Source: Oscillospiraceae bacterium
GTDB taxonomy: Bacteria; Bacillota; Clostridia; Oscillospirales; Ruminococcaceae
Direction: 5' to 3'
Assembly (NCBI GenBank): GCA_017518255.1
Contig: JAFWVK010000046.1
Coordinates: 1-39,698 of the forward strand
Length of the DNA stretch: 39,698 nucleotides
Shown here: in pieces, positions 1 through 7,885 of the stretch
Numbering within the stretch: position 1 is the first letter of the stretch
How the letters are laid out: each line of letters starts with the position of its first letter
Translations under genes and position numbers: made by a program
The notes under the pieces: model-generated
Told to the model about the DNA's origin: nothing
What the model saw: the letters and a program-made list of their open reading frames with translations, nothing else
The model's database searches: none

Positions 1-400
1 ACGCGATTGCTGTCAGCGCTTTGCAGCTGGAGAATGCGCTTTCATGTATGGCTGTGAGGGTATCGGGCAGTGTGACAGACGTCAGGTTCGGACAGCCGGA
101 GAAGCACTGAGCGCCCACATTGGTAATCCCGCTGCCGATGACGACTGTTTTGATATCGCTCTTTTCTTCTTCCCATGATTCAAGAAACTGGGAATAAAGA
201 CCGTACATCTCCCCGGTTCCGCTGACGGTGAACGTCCCGTCGCTGCTGAGCTGCCACACGGCATTTTTGCCGCAGGTACCGCTGCTTACAATTTCAGCCG
301 CATTTGCCGTGATGCAGCAGTCCTGCGCAGCGCACGGACCTGCCGCCGTGCCGAGCATGATTGCAAAGCAGAGCGCTGCAATGCTCCGTACCGTTTTCAT
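1..400 (-). CDS. BspA-like leucine-rich-repeat secreted protein (N-terminal part, runs off the window)
   Basis: The reading frame opens at the ATG complementary to 398-400 and stays open to the window edge, so only the first 133 codons are seen. It begins with a signal peptide (MKTVRSIAALCFAIMLGTAA) followed by a Cys-containing segment, then a domain of the form GTCGKNAVWQLSSDGTFTVS that often precedes BspA-type repeats, and at least two leucine-rich units (CFSGCPNLTSVTLPDTLTAI, AFSSCKALTAI). The start is chosen because AAAGGA lies nine bases upstream; an ATG ten bases further up is in another frame. BspA-like LRR proteins are exported and commonly mediate surface binding; the ligand here is unknown. 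The missing C-terminus may carry a dockerin like the downstream neighbour, but that is inference. The promoter region shares a 20-bp box with that neighbour. Confidence 0.85.
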   Translation of the reverse strand, partial: MKTVRSIAALCFAIMLGTAAGPCAAQDCCITANAAEIVSSGTCGKNAVWQLSSDGTFTVSGTGEMYGLYSQFLESWEEEKSDIKTVVIGSGITNVGAQCFSGCPNLTSVTLPDTLTAIHESAFSSCKALTAIA

Positions 401-438
401 CCGGAATCATCCTTTCTGTGAACAGTTTGTCTGAAAAT

Positions 439-467
439 ATTATAACAGAAATCGGCAGCAGATGCAA
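439..467 (-). promoter_or_regulatory. Sigma-A-type promoter of the first LRR gene
   Basis: Read leftward: -35 TTGCAT (462-467), 17-bp spacer, -10 TATAAT (439-444). The start codon is about 40 bases downstream. The arrangement matches the promoter of the next LRR gene almost exactly. Confidence 0.8.
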
Positions 468-483
468 TCTGTCGGCAGGAAAT

Positions 484-533
484 CGTTTATATAGCACAAA
501 AATGCTTTCTGCCCCTTGTATAGAATCACAAAA
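484..533 (-). promoter_or_regulatory. Two-box upstream element, copy 1 (putative operator)
   Basis: Box A, TTTTGTGATTCTATACAAGG, lies at 533 to 514 (leftward), 46 bp upstream of the -35. A shorter, weaker match, TTTTGTGCTATATAAACG, starts at 501, exactly 32 bp (three helical turns) nearer the promoter. Box A is identical over 20 bp to the box upstream of the second LRR gene. Box A itself has TTGT-N8-ACAA dyad symmetry. An activator or repressor site is inferred from position and conservation. Confidence 0.55.
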
Positions 534-565
534 GCCCGACTCCCCAGAACCGGGAGCCGGGCTTT
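531..565 (-). terminator. Rho-independent terminator of the LRR-dockerin gene
   Basis: Read leftward, AAAGCCCG and CTCCC arms (with one mismatch between them) pair around a six-to-seven-base loop and end in CTTTTGTG. It starts four bases after the stop codon of the gene at 569-2797. Its 3' edge abuts box A of the next promoter. Confidence 0.7.
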
Positions 566-568
566 GAA

Positions 569-2797
569 TCAGTTGTCCGGATGCAGGATTTTGTCCCATG
601 TCGGATTCTTATGCGCGAGGGTTTCGGTGTAGAATTGCAGAATTGCCTGCGCATCGTCAACGGTCACTTCGCCGTCGCCGGTGACATCTGCTGTGGTTTC
701 CTGTTCAGCCGTCAGACCGGAAGGCTTGTGTGCAAGCTGATTCGTGTATGCCGCAAGCGCAAGCTGGGCGTCGTCCAGCTCTATGGCGCCGTTTCCGTCG
801 ATGTCGCCTTTGAGCGATACGGAACCGAGCGATTCAAAGGGAATGTCGTTCTCCTGCGCAAAGGATTCCGCACGGGTTCCGGAGTACCCCCTGACCGTCA
901 GATCGCTGTATGTCTGAAAAGCGTTGGGTTCGATTTCCGTCACGCTTGCTGGAACGGTTATGCTTGTCAGATTGTAGCAGCTGTAGAACGCATTGTAACC
1001 GATCTTTGTGACGCCCTCCGGGAGGATTACGCCGGTAATGCCGGTGCAGTTTGCAAACATCTCATCCTCGATCACCGTGATGCTTTCGGGAATGGTGATC
1101 TCGCCCGTGCAGGCGGTCGCATCGACAAAGATCCCGTTCACGAAGACGAACGGATCCTCCGCCTGTCTCGCTTTCAGCCACGGCGTATTGGTAAACACGT
1201 TTCTGCCGATTTTTTCAATGCTCTCCGGGATCGTGATATCCGTCAGGCTGATGCAGCCGTCGAACAAATAGGAGCCGAGCTCCGCAGTACCCTCCCGGAT
1301 CACCGCCTTCGTCAGCATCTGGCAGTCCTGGAATATGCAGTTATCCAGCTTTGCCAGTCCGGCGGGAAGGGTGACCTCCTGAATGCCGGCCCGGTTGAAT
1401 GCCAGAGCGCCGATGAATGTCACGCTGTCGGGGATCCGGATTTCGCGCAGATAGCCGCAGCGCTGAAATGCAGAGTATCCGATGCTTGTCAGGCTTTCCG
1501 GAAGGGTGACACTGTTCAGAACAGTGCAGCGGAAAAACGCATTCTGCCCGATCTCGGTAACGCCCTCCGGGATGCGGATGCTGCTCAGGCTGCTGCAATC
1601 GCTGAACGCATTTTCGCTGATGCTTGTGAGACCTTCCGGCAGAGTGACGGAGTTTAGCTGATTGCAGGATGCAAAGGCGCTCCTGCCGATCTCGGTCACG
1701 CCCTTCGGGACGACGATGCTCTTCATGTATTTGCCGTAGAATGCCGTGCTCCCGATCGCCGTGACCGGCAGGCCGCCGATCGTTTTCGGGATGATGACCG
1801 CCTCATCGGTGCCGGTGTAGCCGGTGACCGTCACGCTTTCGCCGTCCCCGCCGATCTCATAGGTGAAGTCCTCCTCCGGGGACGCGGTTTCTCCGGCGAT
1901 TGCTTCAAACGGGATGTTTTTCTCGTTTGCATAGGATTCCGCATAGGAGCCTGCATAGCCGTGGATTGTGATTCTGCCGCAGCCGTTGAACGAATCTCCG
2001 CCGATATCCGTAACACTTGCCGGGATCGTGATATCGGTCAGTCCGGAATTCTGAAATGCGGAGCTGTCAATGCGCTCTGCACCGTCCGGTATTGTAATGC
2101 TGTTCAGCGAACCGCAATGCGCAAATGCATAAATGCCGATGCGTTCCAGATTTTTCGGCAGGGTAACGCTTGCCAGCGCGCGGCAGTCATAAAACGCACT
2201 GTCACTGATATCCGTGACGCCGTCCGGAATCACGATGCTCTTCAGCGCATAGCAGCAATTAAATGCATACTCGCCGAGCTCGGTCAGACCCTTCGGCAGC
2301 GTTACCGAGGTCAGACCGGTGCTGTCGAAGGCGCGTTTGCCGATGCTTGTGACGCTTTCCGGGATCGAAACGGATTTCAGGGCACTGCACTTTGCAAACG
2401 TCTGGTATTCGATTTGCGTCACGCCGTCCGGAATATTGATCTCCGTCAGGCTCAGACAGCCGTAAAATGCGTTCTTTCCGATTCCGGCAACGGTGCCCGG
2501 AAGCGTGATCTTTGTCAGCAGTGCCTGATCCTTGAATGCGCTGCCGCTGATCTCATTGACCGGCAGCCCGTTGATCTCTGACGGAACCACAACGGTTTCG
2601 CCGCTGCCGGTCCAGCCCGTGATCTGGATGCCGTCTCCGATATTGGTATACGTAAAGTCGGATTCGGGATTTGCAGTCTCCTCCGCGCCCGCCGTCAGGC
2701 AGAACCCCTGCACCGCAGGCAGAGGCAGGCTGCCGATTGCCGCCGAATAAACCAGACTGCCCGCGCACAGCACTGCCAATCCTTTTCTGATTTTCAT
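569..2797 (-). CDS. Secreted BspA-like leucine-rich-repeat protein with C-terminal type I dockerin
   Basis: A signal peptide (MKIRKGLAVLCAGSLVYSAA) is followed by two blocks of TpLRR/BspA repeats with the pattern AFxxCxxLxxIxIPxGVTxIG, each introduced by a short beta segment (DFTYTNIGDGIQITGWTG and DFTYEIGGDGESVTVTGYTG). The last ~85 residues form a dockerin: two EF-hand-like calcium loops, DIDGNGAIELDDAQLALAAY and DVTGDGEVTVDDAQAILQFY. The protein should be exported and docked onto a cohesin-bearing scaffold, with the LRR region as a binding surface. The start at 2797 is preferred over the ATG at 2806 because AAAGGA directly abuts the latter but stands eight bases from the former. It has its own promoter and terminator, so it is probably monocistronic. 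The substrate or ligand is unknown. Confidence 0.92.
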   Translation of the reverse strand: MKIRKGLAVLCAGSLVYSAAIGSLPLPAVQGFCLTAGAEETANPESDFTYTNIGDGIQITGWTGSGETVVVPSEINGLPVNEISGSAFKDQALLTKITLPGTVAGIGKNAFYGCLSLTEINIPDGVTQIEYQTFAKCSALKSVSIPESVTSIGKRAFDSTGLTSVTLPKGLTELGEYAFNCCYALKSIVIPDGVTDISDSAFYDCRALASVTLPKNLERIGIYAFAHCGSLNSITIPDGAERIDSSAFQNSGLTDITIPASVTDIGGDSFNGCGRITIHGYAGSYAESYANEKNIPFEAIAGETASPEEDFTYEIGGDGESVTVTGYTGTDEAVIIPKTIGGLPVTAIGSTAFYGKYMKSIVVPKGVTEIGRSAFASCNQLNSVTLPEGLTSISENAFSDCSSLSSIRIPEGVTEIGQNAFFRCTVLNSVTLPESLTSIGYSAFQRCGYLREIRIPDSVTFIGALAFNRAGIQEVTLPAGLAKLDNCIFQDCQMLTKAVIREGTAELGSYLFDGCISLTDITIPESIEKIGRNVFTNTPWLKARQAEDPFVFVNGIFVDATACTGEITIPESITVIEDEMFANCTGITGVILPEGVTKIGYNAFYSCYNLTSITVPASVTEIEPNAFQTYSDLTVRGYSGTRAESFAQENDIPFESLGSVSLKGDIDGNGAIELDDAQLALAAYTNQLAHKPSGLTAEQETTADVTGDGEVTVDDAQAILQFYTETLAHKNPTWDKILHPDN

Positions 2798-2854
2798 ATC
2801 CTTCATCCTTTCTGCAAGTGAACAGTCAAAAACGGAATCAATTATAATATAATA

Positions 2855-2883
2855 ATTATATCAGATAATTTTCGGGATTGCAA
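2855..2883 (-). promoter_or_regulatory. Sigma-A-type promoter of the LRR-dockerin gene
   Basis: Read leftward: -35 TTGCAA (2878-2883), 17-bp spacer, -10 TATAAT (2855-2860), followed by an AT-rich stretch. It sits in the 390-bp divergent gap to the rightward gene at 3187. The gap also holds the two-box element and the divergent promoter; nothing else is recognised in 2949-3047. Confidence 0.8.
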
Positions 2884-2898
2884 CAGCCTTCCGCAAAA

Positions 2899-2948
2899 TT
2901 GGATACAGCTACAAAACCGCCGCGCTTTCCTTGTATAGAATCACAAAA
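2899..2948 (-). promoter_or_regulatory. Two-box upstream element, copy 2 (putative operator)
   Basis: The same 20-bp box as at 514-533 occurs here at 2929-2948, 45 bp upstream of the -35. A second box, TTTTGTAGCTGTATCCAA, starts at 2916, again exactly 32 bp away, and matches box A at 13 of 18 positions without gaps. Sequence between the boxes is not conserved between the two promoters, so the boxes are not simply part of a duplicated leader. Confidence 0.6.
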
Positions 2949-3047
2949 AGAGGTCTTCCGCCGCCGCAGGCGGGGAGAATGCATATCATGAAAAGACTTC
3001 TGTGAAGATTGAAGGCAAATACTGCTGCGCATCATAAAACTTTTTGC

Positions 3048-3076
3048 TTGCTTTTTCCCGTAAAGTGTGCTATAAT
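3048..3076 (+). promoter_or_regulatory. Promoter of the zinc-ribbon membrane protein gene
   Basis: -35 TTGCTT (3048-3053), 17-bp spacer, -10 TATAAT (3071-3076). This leaves a leader of about 100 nt before the ATG at 3187. Confidence 0.7.
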
Positions 3077-3186
3077 ATAAAGAAGCGGTTGGCTGCCGCC
3101 TCATTTCCAAACAAACATGAAAAAGAGAAAAGATTCAACACATTCCCGAAGTGTCCGGCCGGGCACGGAAACGGAGGGAACAGCAT

Positions 3187-4173
3187 ATGCGTTGCAGTGA
3201 ATGCGACGAGAAAATCAAAAGTTACTATAATTTCTGCAAACGCTGCGGAATGCCGCTTGAGGACGAGGATTTCCGGGAGGACAAAAAAGCAGCGGTCAGG
3301 GGCAGACGCAGAGCTGCGTCCGGTATGATTACGGCGGTGTTTCTGCTCTTTCTGATCGGAATCGGCTCGGCAGTCTTTCTGGTTTACCGGATGTCTGTGC
3401 GCGCAGAGGGCAGTACGGACAATTCTGCGGCAGAGCTTTCGGGTGAGGATACGCTCCCGCCGATTACCGAAACGACCACAACCGTCACCACAACCGTCAC
3501 GGTAACGACAACTGCGGAACTCACGACGACAACAGTCACCGAAACCACAGCGGTGACAACTTCTGCGGAGCCGGAGCATATCGTGCTGCCGGAAAGTGTC
3601 CTGCGGCAGATCGTCGCGGGGAAGGGCAATATCGCCTTATGGAATTATGCGGATTATGACGGCGACGGGCTGAAAGAGGCGTTCGCGCTGACCGTCATGG
3701 GCGAGGTGCTCTTTACCCATACCGTTGACAAGGTCTATTTTATCGACGCCTACGGAACACTCACTCAGCTCTGGAACCCGACAGCGCAGAGCTACAGCAA
3801 AAGTGCGGACGGAAACTGCCGGAGCTGTGAGGGAAAATGCTTCTTCTGGTTTGATTATTCCGGCATTACGCTCGTGAATAACACGCTCGTTTACGGGGTG
3901 CGGGACGGTCAGCCCTATAAGCTGGATGTCTGCGGCGATCTGAACGGCTTCTATCAGGATGAAAACGGAACTTTTTATACAACCGAGACCGGCTTTAACC
4001 TCAGCCGCGGTATACACTCAACCTACTATGAGCTGCTTTACGATCCGGTAGCTCAGCAGTTCCGCAAGGGCGGAAAGCTTTCTGCTTCTGCGGAGCCTTC
4101 TTCACAGCCGCAGGATGACCGGCAGGATACGGCGCCGGATCTCACACAGGATATTCCAATGGTTCTGAACTGA
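3187..4173 (+). CDS. Zinc-ribbon, single-pass membrane protein with Thr-rich stalk and extracellular C-terminal domain
   Basis: The N-terminus carries a zinc ribbon (CSEC at residues 3-6, CKRCG near 18-22). It is followed by an Arg/Lys-rich patch, one transmembrane helix (GMITAVFLLFLIGIGSAVFL, about residues 50-70), a stalk of Thr, Val and Glu, and a C-terminal domain of about 200 residues starting YADYDGDGLKEAFAL, which resembles an FG-GAP-like calcium loop. Cytoplasmic ribbon plus external domain is a common architecture in ruminococci, function unknown. The ATG is chosen because GGAGGG lies eight bases upstream; an upstream GTG at 3151 has no such site. A hairpin follows the stop codon, so it is probably monocistronic. 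A role in sensing or binding outside the cell is only inference. Confidence 0.8.
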   Translation: MRCSECDEKIKSYYNFCKRCGMPLEDEDFREDKKAAVRGRRRAASGMITAVFLLFLIGIGSAVFLVYRMSVRAEGSTDNSAAELSGEDTLPPITETTTTVTTTVTVTTTAELTTTTVTETTAVTTSAEPEHIVLPESVLRQIVAGKGNIALWNYADYDGDGLKEAFALTVMGEVLFTHTVDKVYFIDAYGTLTQLWNPTAQSYSKSADGNCRSCEGKCFFWFDYSGITLVNNTLVYGVRDGQPYKLDVCGDLNGFYQDENGTFYTTETGFNLSRGIHSTYYELLYDPVAQQFRKGGKLSASAEPSSQPQDDRQDTAPDLTQDIPMVLN

Positions 4174-4185
4174 AAATCATTGTTA

Positions 4186-4230
4186 TGCCGCAGTATTTCC
4201 GGTCTCAGAGCCGGCGGTTCTGCGGCATTT
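4186..4230 (+). terminator. Probable terminator after the zinc-ribbon gene
   Basis: TGCCGCAG (4186-4193) pairs with CTGCGGCA (4220-4227), with an inner CCGG/CCGG stem, followed by only three T. The short T tract makes it weak. Confidence 0.45.
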
Positions 4231-4233
4231 CCA

Positions 4234-4262
4234 TTGATACGGCAGTCCGGCTGCGGTATCAT
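4234..4262 (+). promoter_or_regulatory. Promoter of the SAP-domain/AraC pair
   Basis: -35 TTGATA (4234-4239), 17-bp spacer, -10 TATCAT (4257-4262). Transcription would begin near 4269, only ~20 nt before the chosen start codon, which rules out starts further upstream. Confidence 0.6.
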
Positions 4263-4290
4263 TGGGATTACGGAAAGGCTGGTGGTGCTC

Positions 4291-4881
4291 ATGCCGGAAA
4301 GACCTGCGCTCAGCGCAGAAACGGATGCAGAAACATTCCGCGATTATTACTGGCTGAAGGAGGAACTTTCCGCCTTCTGCCGCCGGTACGGTCTGCCCGT
4401 ATCCGGCAGCAAAATGGAACTGACGGAGCGGATTGCACGGTTTCTGGAAACCGGCAGTACGGAACCTGCATCCGTCAGAAAAGAAAGAAAACAGAAGCGG
4501 ACTTCGGAAATCACCGCCGAAACTCTCATTGAATCCGGCTTTGTATGCTCGGAACTGCACCGCGAATTTTTCAGAAAAGAAATCGGGAATTCTTTTTCGT
4601 TCTGCGTGCCGTTTCAGAAATGGCTCAAAAGCAATGCCGGAAAAACATACCGCGATGCCATTGCAGCTTACCGTGAAATCATTGCTGCAAAAAAGAAAGA
4701 AAAGGCACCGATCGGCAGACAGTTTGAGTACAATACCTATATCCGCGACTTTTTTGCGGACAATCCCGGCAGGACGCTGGCAGATGCCGTCGCCTGCTGG
4801 AAATACAAAAAGAGCCGGAAAGGACATAACCGGTATGAACAGTCAGATCTCACCGCACTGAATCATTCCGGATCCGGCTGA
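4291..4881 (+). CDS. SAP-domain protein, DUF6434-like
   Basis: An N-terminal SAP-type helix-turn-helix (RDYYWLKEELSAFCRRYGLP then SGSKMELTERIARFLETG, about residues 14-50) is joined by a basic linker to a C-terminal module. That module contains LHREFFRKEIGNSFSFCVPF and FQKWLKSNAGKTYRDAIAAY, a pattern I recall from SAP proteins carrying DUF6434. SAP folds bind DNA or RNA; the target here is unknown. The start is the first ATG after the promoter; GTG codons at 4282 and 4285 also fit, the latter six bases after GGAAAGG. It ends 14 bases before the AraC-type gene with no terminator between, so the two are likely cotranscribed. Confidence 0.75.
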   Translation: MPERPALSAETDAETFRDYYWLKEELSAFCRRYGLPVSGSKMELTERIARFLETGSTEPASVRKERKQKRTSEITAETLIESGFVCSELHREFFRKEIGNSFSFCVPFQKWLKSNAGKTYRDAIAAYREIIAAKKKEKAPIGRQFEYNTYIRDFFADNPGRTLADAVACWKYKKSRKGHNRYEQSDLTALNHSGSG

Positions 4882-4895
4882 AGGGAGGATATTGT

Positions 4896-5696
4896 ATGGA
4901 GCAGGAGAACCTGCAGCAGGAACAGGAAATTTATCATCTGGATACCAGAACGGCACTCGCGGAGCATCTGTTTACCAAAAGAGAAACAGGATTCCGCCAT
5001 GCGCCCTTTGAGCGCGAAATCGCATTCTATGAGAGCGTCCGGTCAGGCAATCTCGAAACCGTCAAGACCCTGTTTACGCCGCTCGGCGGAGAGGGCTTCG
5101 GTACGCTCAGCCATGACCCGGTGCAGAATCTAAAATATCATCTGGTTGTCAGTATTGCCATGATAACGCGGTTCTGCATCAACGGCGGAATGCAGCCGGA
5201 GGATGCTTACAGTCTCAGCGATATCTACATTCTCCGGACAGACGGCTGCACCTCGGAGGATGCGATCCGCGACGTACATTACGAGATGACGGTCACCTTT
5301 ACCAAGCGGATGCGGCAGATTAACAGCGGCAAGAAATATACCAAAACCATGCTCAGCGTTCTGGACTATATCAGCGACCATCTGCACGAGCGGATTCTGA
5401 TTGACGATCTCGCGGAATCCGTTTCCCGCACGGCACCCTATCTCTCCCGGATGTTCCGGAAGGAAATGGGGATTCCGCTCAGCGAATACATCATCCGGAA
5501 GAAAATCGAAGCAGCGGCGAATATGCTTCAGTTTTCCGATTTCACGGCGCTGGATATCAGCAACTATCTCGGCTTCAGCTCGCAAAGCTATTTTATCAAG
5601 CTCTTCCGCAGACAGATCGGTCTGACTCCGAAGGAATACCGGAACCGTTTCTATACAGTCGGTTTTATGAAGCCGAGTTTTATGAAGACGAAATGA
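4896..5696 (+). CDS. AraC-family transcriptional regulator
   Basis: The C-terminal ~100 residues form a typical double helix-turn-helix AraC DNA-binding domain: VLDYISDHLHERILIDDLAE, SRTAPYLSRMFRKEMGIPLS, then DISNYLGFSSQSYFIKLFRR and QIGLTPKEYRNRF. The N-terminal ~160 residues are helical, with no cupin sugar-binding motif that I can see, and resemble the helical sensory halves of AraC proteins common in Clostridia. GGGAGG lies eight bases before the ATG. It follows the SAP-domain gene closely and precedes the secreted GH16 gene by 136 bp. Control of the GH16 gene is a reasonable guess from position, but no binding site can be recognised. Confidence 0.9.
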   Translation: MEQENLQQEQEIYHLDTRTALAEHLFTKRETGFRHAPFEREIAFYESVRSGNLETVKTLFTPLGGEGFGTLSHDPVQNLKYHLVVSIAMITRFCINGGMQPEDAYSLSDIYILRTDGCTSEDAIRDVHYEMTVTFTKRMRQINSGKKYTKTMLSVLDYISDHLHERILIDDLAESVSRTAPYLSRMFRKEMGIPLSEYIIRKKIEAAANMLQFSDFTALDISNYLGFSSQSYFIKLFRRQIGLTPKEYRNRFYTVGFMKPSFMKTK

Positions 5697-5751
5697 GGTC
5701 ATGAGATTACCGCTATTGAGGGCAAACTGCTAGAATCGCCGTTTTGAATTA

Positions 5752-5760
5752 TGGCATAAT
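5752..5760 (+). promoter_or_regulatory. Possible extended -10 promoter of the GH16 gene
   Basis: TGGCATAAT forms an extended -10 without a convincing -35, as expected of an activator-dependent promoter. It lies between the AraC gene and the GH16 gene. Evidence is weak. Confidence 0.35.
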
Positions 5761-5832
5761 GAGTATACAAAGAAAACCCTCCGCAAAGAGAAAGATTTGA
5801 AACGTCAACCGAAAACAAGGGGAGATTTTATA

Positions 5833-7656
5833 ATGAAACAGAGAAGATTCATGAAGCGCACGCTGCGTGCAGCCGCCGCAGCTGCCTGCGCTGCCGCAAC
5901 CGGTATCTGCGCAACGGCAGGTATCAAAACGGATGTCAACAACGACGGCCAATCCAATAAGCAGGACGCTGTAAGCTTACAGGAGTATTTGCTGACCAAG
6001 GGCGGCAATGTTACCAACGGCGATGCCAGCGCTGACGGAAAGATCAATGCGGTCGATCTCAGTCTGGTCAAGCATGAGCTGCTCTATCCGAAACAGGAGA
6101 CCGGCAAAGAGCCGAGGCTCCCGGCAACAATGTATTCCAACTTCCGCTCCGGCGATGCAGGCGACTTCTTTTCGTCCGAGGGCTGGACAAACGGCAGCCC
6201 GTTTGACTGCTACTGGGATAAGCAGAATTCCCAGATCAAGGGCGATCATCTTGAGCTCACCATTGATACGAACCGCGACCGCAGCATCGTGGCAAGGGAT
6301 AATAACGGTAATGTCACATGGACACCGAACTATTCCGGCGGCGAGTTCCGTACTGATAAGTATTACAGCTACGGCTACTATGAGTGCTCGATGAAGGCAA
6401 TCAAGAATGACGGCGTTGTTTCTTCGTTCTTCACCTACACAGGTCCGTCCGATGTCATCAACGGCAAGGAAAATCCATGGGATGAGATCGACATCGAGAT
6501 TCTCGGCAAGGACACCACGAAGATGCAGGTCAACTACTATGTCAACGGTCAGGGTAATCACGAGGGCATGGTCGATCTCGGCTTCGATGCTTCGGAAGGC
6601 TATCATACCTACGGCTTCGACTGGCAGAAGGATTCGATCAAATGGTATGTAGACGGCAAGCAGGTCTCCTGGACCGACAAGCAGAATCAGTGGCGTGACG
6701 GCTATTACAGCAACAGAGACGGCGAGCTGCCGAAGACTGCAAGCAAGATTATGATGAACGCATGGCCGGGACGCGGCGTTGACGACTGGCTCAAGCCGTT
6801 TAACGGCAATCTGGGTCTGGTCGCAAGCTATGAGTGGGTCACCTATCATAAGGCAGACGGCGCTGACGATCCGCATACGATGGATGAACTTGTGGAAATC
6901 GCAAAGCAGAATCAGGGTCAGAATCCTGACAACCCCGGCAACAACAACGGTATGAACGCAAATGCAACAATGGTTTCCAACTTCTCAGCAGGTCAGGCAG
7001 GCGACTTCTTTGCCTCCGACGGATGGACGAACGGTTCCGTTTTCGACTGCTGGTGGTACAAGTCGAATACTGCGATCGGCAACGGCTACCTCGCTCTGAC
7101 GATTGATCAGGACAAGGGCAACCACAGAAATGATTCAGACCCCAGAAACTACTCCGGCGGCGAGTTCCGCACCAACAATTTCTATCACTACGGCTACTAC
7201 GAGACCTCGATGAAGGCGATCAAGAATAACGGCGTTGTTTCCTCGTTCTTCACCTACACAGGTCCGTCCGATGTCGTCAACGGTCAGAAGAATCCGTGGG
7301 ATGAGATCGACATCGAGATTCTCGGCAAGGACACCACAAAGGTTCAGCTCAACTACTACCGCGACAGCAAGGGCGGTCATGAAAAGATGATTGACCTCGG
7401 CTTTGATGCCTCTCAGGACTTCCACAGATACGGCTTTGACTGGCAGCCCGACCATATCACATGGTATGTGGACGGCAAGGAAGTCCACACCATGTGGGGC
7501 GATGTGCCGAGGACGCCGAGCAAAATCATGATGAATGTCTGGCCGGGCGTCGGCTACCGCGACAAGGACAACGATACCGTTGCATGGCTCAACAATTTCG
7601 ACGGCAGAACTCCGCTGACCGCTTACTATCAGTGGGTCACCTATGACCAACGCTGA
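5833..7656 (+). CDS. Secreted dockerin protein with two tandem GH16 beta-glucanase (lichenase-type) domains
   Basis: A signal peptide (residues 1-30) is followed directly by a dockerin with two calcium loops (DVNNDGQSNKQDAVSLQEYL and DASADGKINAVDLSLVKHEL, about 33-86). Two GH16 catalytic domains follow (about 98-340 and 378-607), separated by a Gln/Asn/Pro/Gly linker. Both carry the retaining-glycosidase signature WDEIDIEILG with the two catalytic Glu residues (E218/E222 and E491/E495) and the Asp between them. GH16 enzymes of this sequence type hydrolyse mixed-linkage beta-1,3-1,4-glucan; activity on laminarin is the alternative. The start is set by AAGGGGAGA seven bases upstream. An N-terminal dockerin before duplicated catalytic domains is an uncommon order. 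The enzyme would act outside the cell on a scaffold. Confidence 0.95.
   Translation: MKQRRFMKRTLRAAAAAACAAATGICATAGIKTDVNNDGQSNKQDAVSLQEYLLTKGGNVTNGDASADGKINAVDLSLVKHELLYPKQETGKEPRLPATMYSNFRSGDAGDFFSSEGWTNGSPFDCYWDKQNSQIKGDHLELTIDTNRDRSIVARDNNGNVTWTPNYSGGEFRTDKYYSYGYYECSMKAIKNDGVVSSFFTYTGPSDVINGKENPWDEIDIEILGKDTTKMQVNYYVNGQGNHEGMVDLGFDASEGYHTYGFDWQKDSIKWYVDGKQVSWTDKQNQWRDGYYSNRDGELPKTASKIMMNAWPGRGVDDWLKPFNGNLGLVASYEWVTYHKADGADDPHTMDELVEIAKQNQGQNPDNPGNNNGMNANATMVSNFSAGQAGDFFASDGWTNGSVFDCWWYKSNTAIGNGYLALTIDQDKGNHRNDSDPRNYSGGEFRTNNFYHYGYYETSMKAIKNNGVVSSFFTYTGPSDVVNGQKNPWDEIDIEILGKDTTKVQLNYYRDSKGGHEKMIDLGFDASQDFHRYGFDWQPDHITWYVDGKEVHTMWGDVPRTPSKIMMNVWPGVGYRDKDNDTVAWLNNFDGRTPLTAYYQWVTYDQR
6120..7650 (+). 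repeat. Internal tandem duplication of the GH16 domain
   Basis: The two catalytic domains lie 819 bp (273 codons) apart in register and are nearly identical in DNA around the active site, for example 6421-6525 against 7240-7344, where runs of 30 to 40 bases are identical including third codon positions. Outer parts differ more. Recent duplication or gene conversion is inferred. Confidence 0.85.
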
Positions 7657-7728
7657 TTTGCGTATCTGCTGATTTTATCAGAGCTTGTTTCATGTAAGTT
7701 GATGCATTCATAAATATGCCTCCCTTTC

Positions 7729-7763
7729 GCCCTGCGGTTTTCCCGGACCGCAGGGCTATTTTT
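7729..7763 (+). terminator. Rho-independent terminator of the GH16 gene
   Basis: A perfect 10-bp stem, GCCCTGCGGT (7729-7738) with ACCGCAGGGC (7747-7756), an eight-base loop, then TATTTTT. Confidence 0.9.
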
Positions 7764-7797
7764 CCGGCGAAATGTTCCGATCATGTTCTAAAAAGAC

Positions 7798-7826
7798 TTG
7801 CTTTTTTTTGCCGATTATGCTATACT
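7798..7826 (+). promoter_or_regulatory. Promoter of the small helical protein gene
   Basis: -35 TTGCTT (7798-7803), 17-bp spacer, -10 TATACT (7821-7826). Confidence 0.7.
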
Positions 7827-7885
7827 GAATATAGCGGCGGCGCGGACATGCTGCCGGATACAATAAGAAAGGAAGGGATTTCCCA

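Noticed and set aside
581..1657. Long plus-strand frame opposite the LRR-dockerin gene
   Set aside because: Product is a repetitive shadow of the LRR repeats; no start site or domain.
514..2948. Reading the shared 20-mer as a transposon end or CRISPR repeat
   Set aside because: Only two copies, same orientation, same distance from promoters, no array and no transposase between them.
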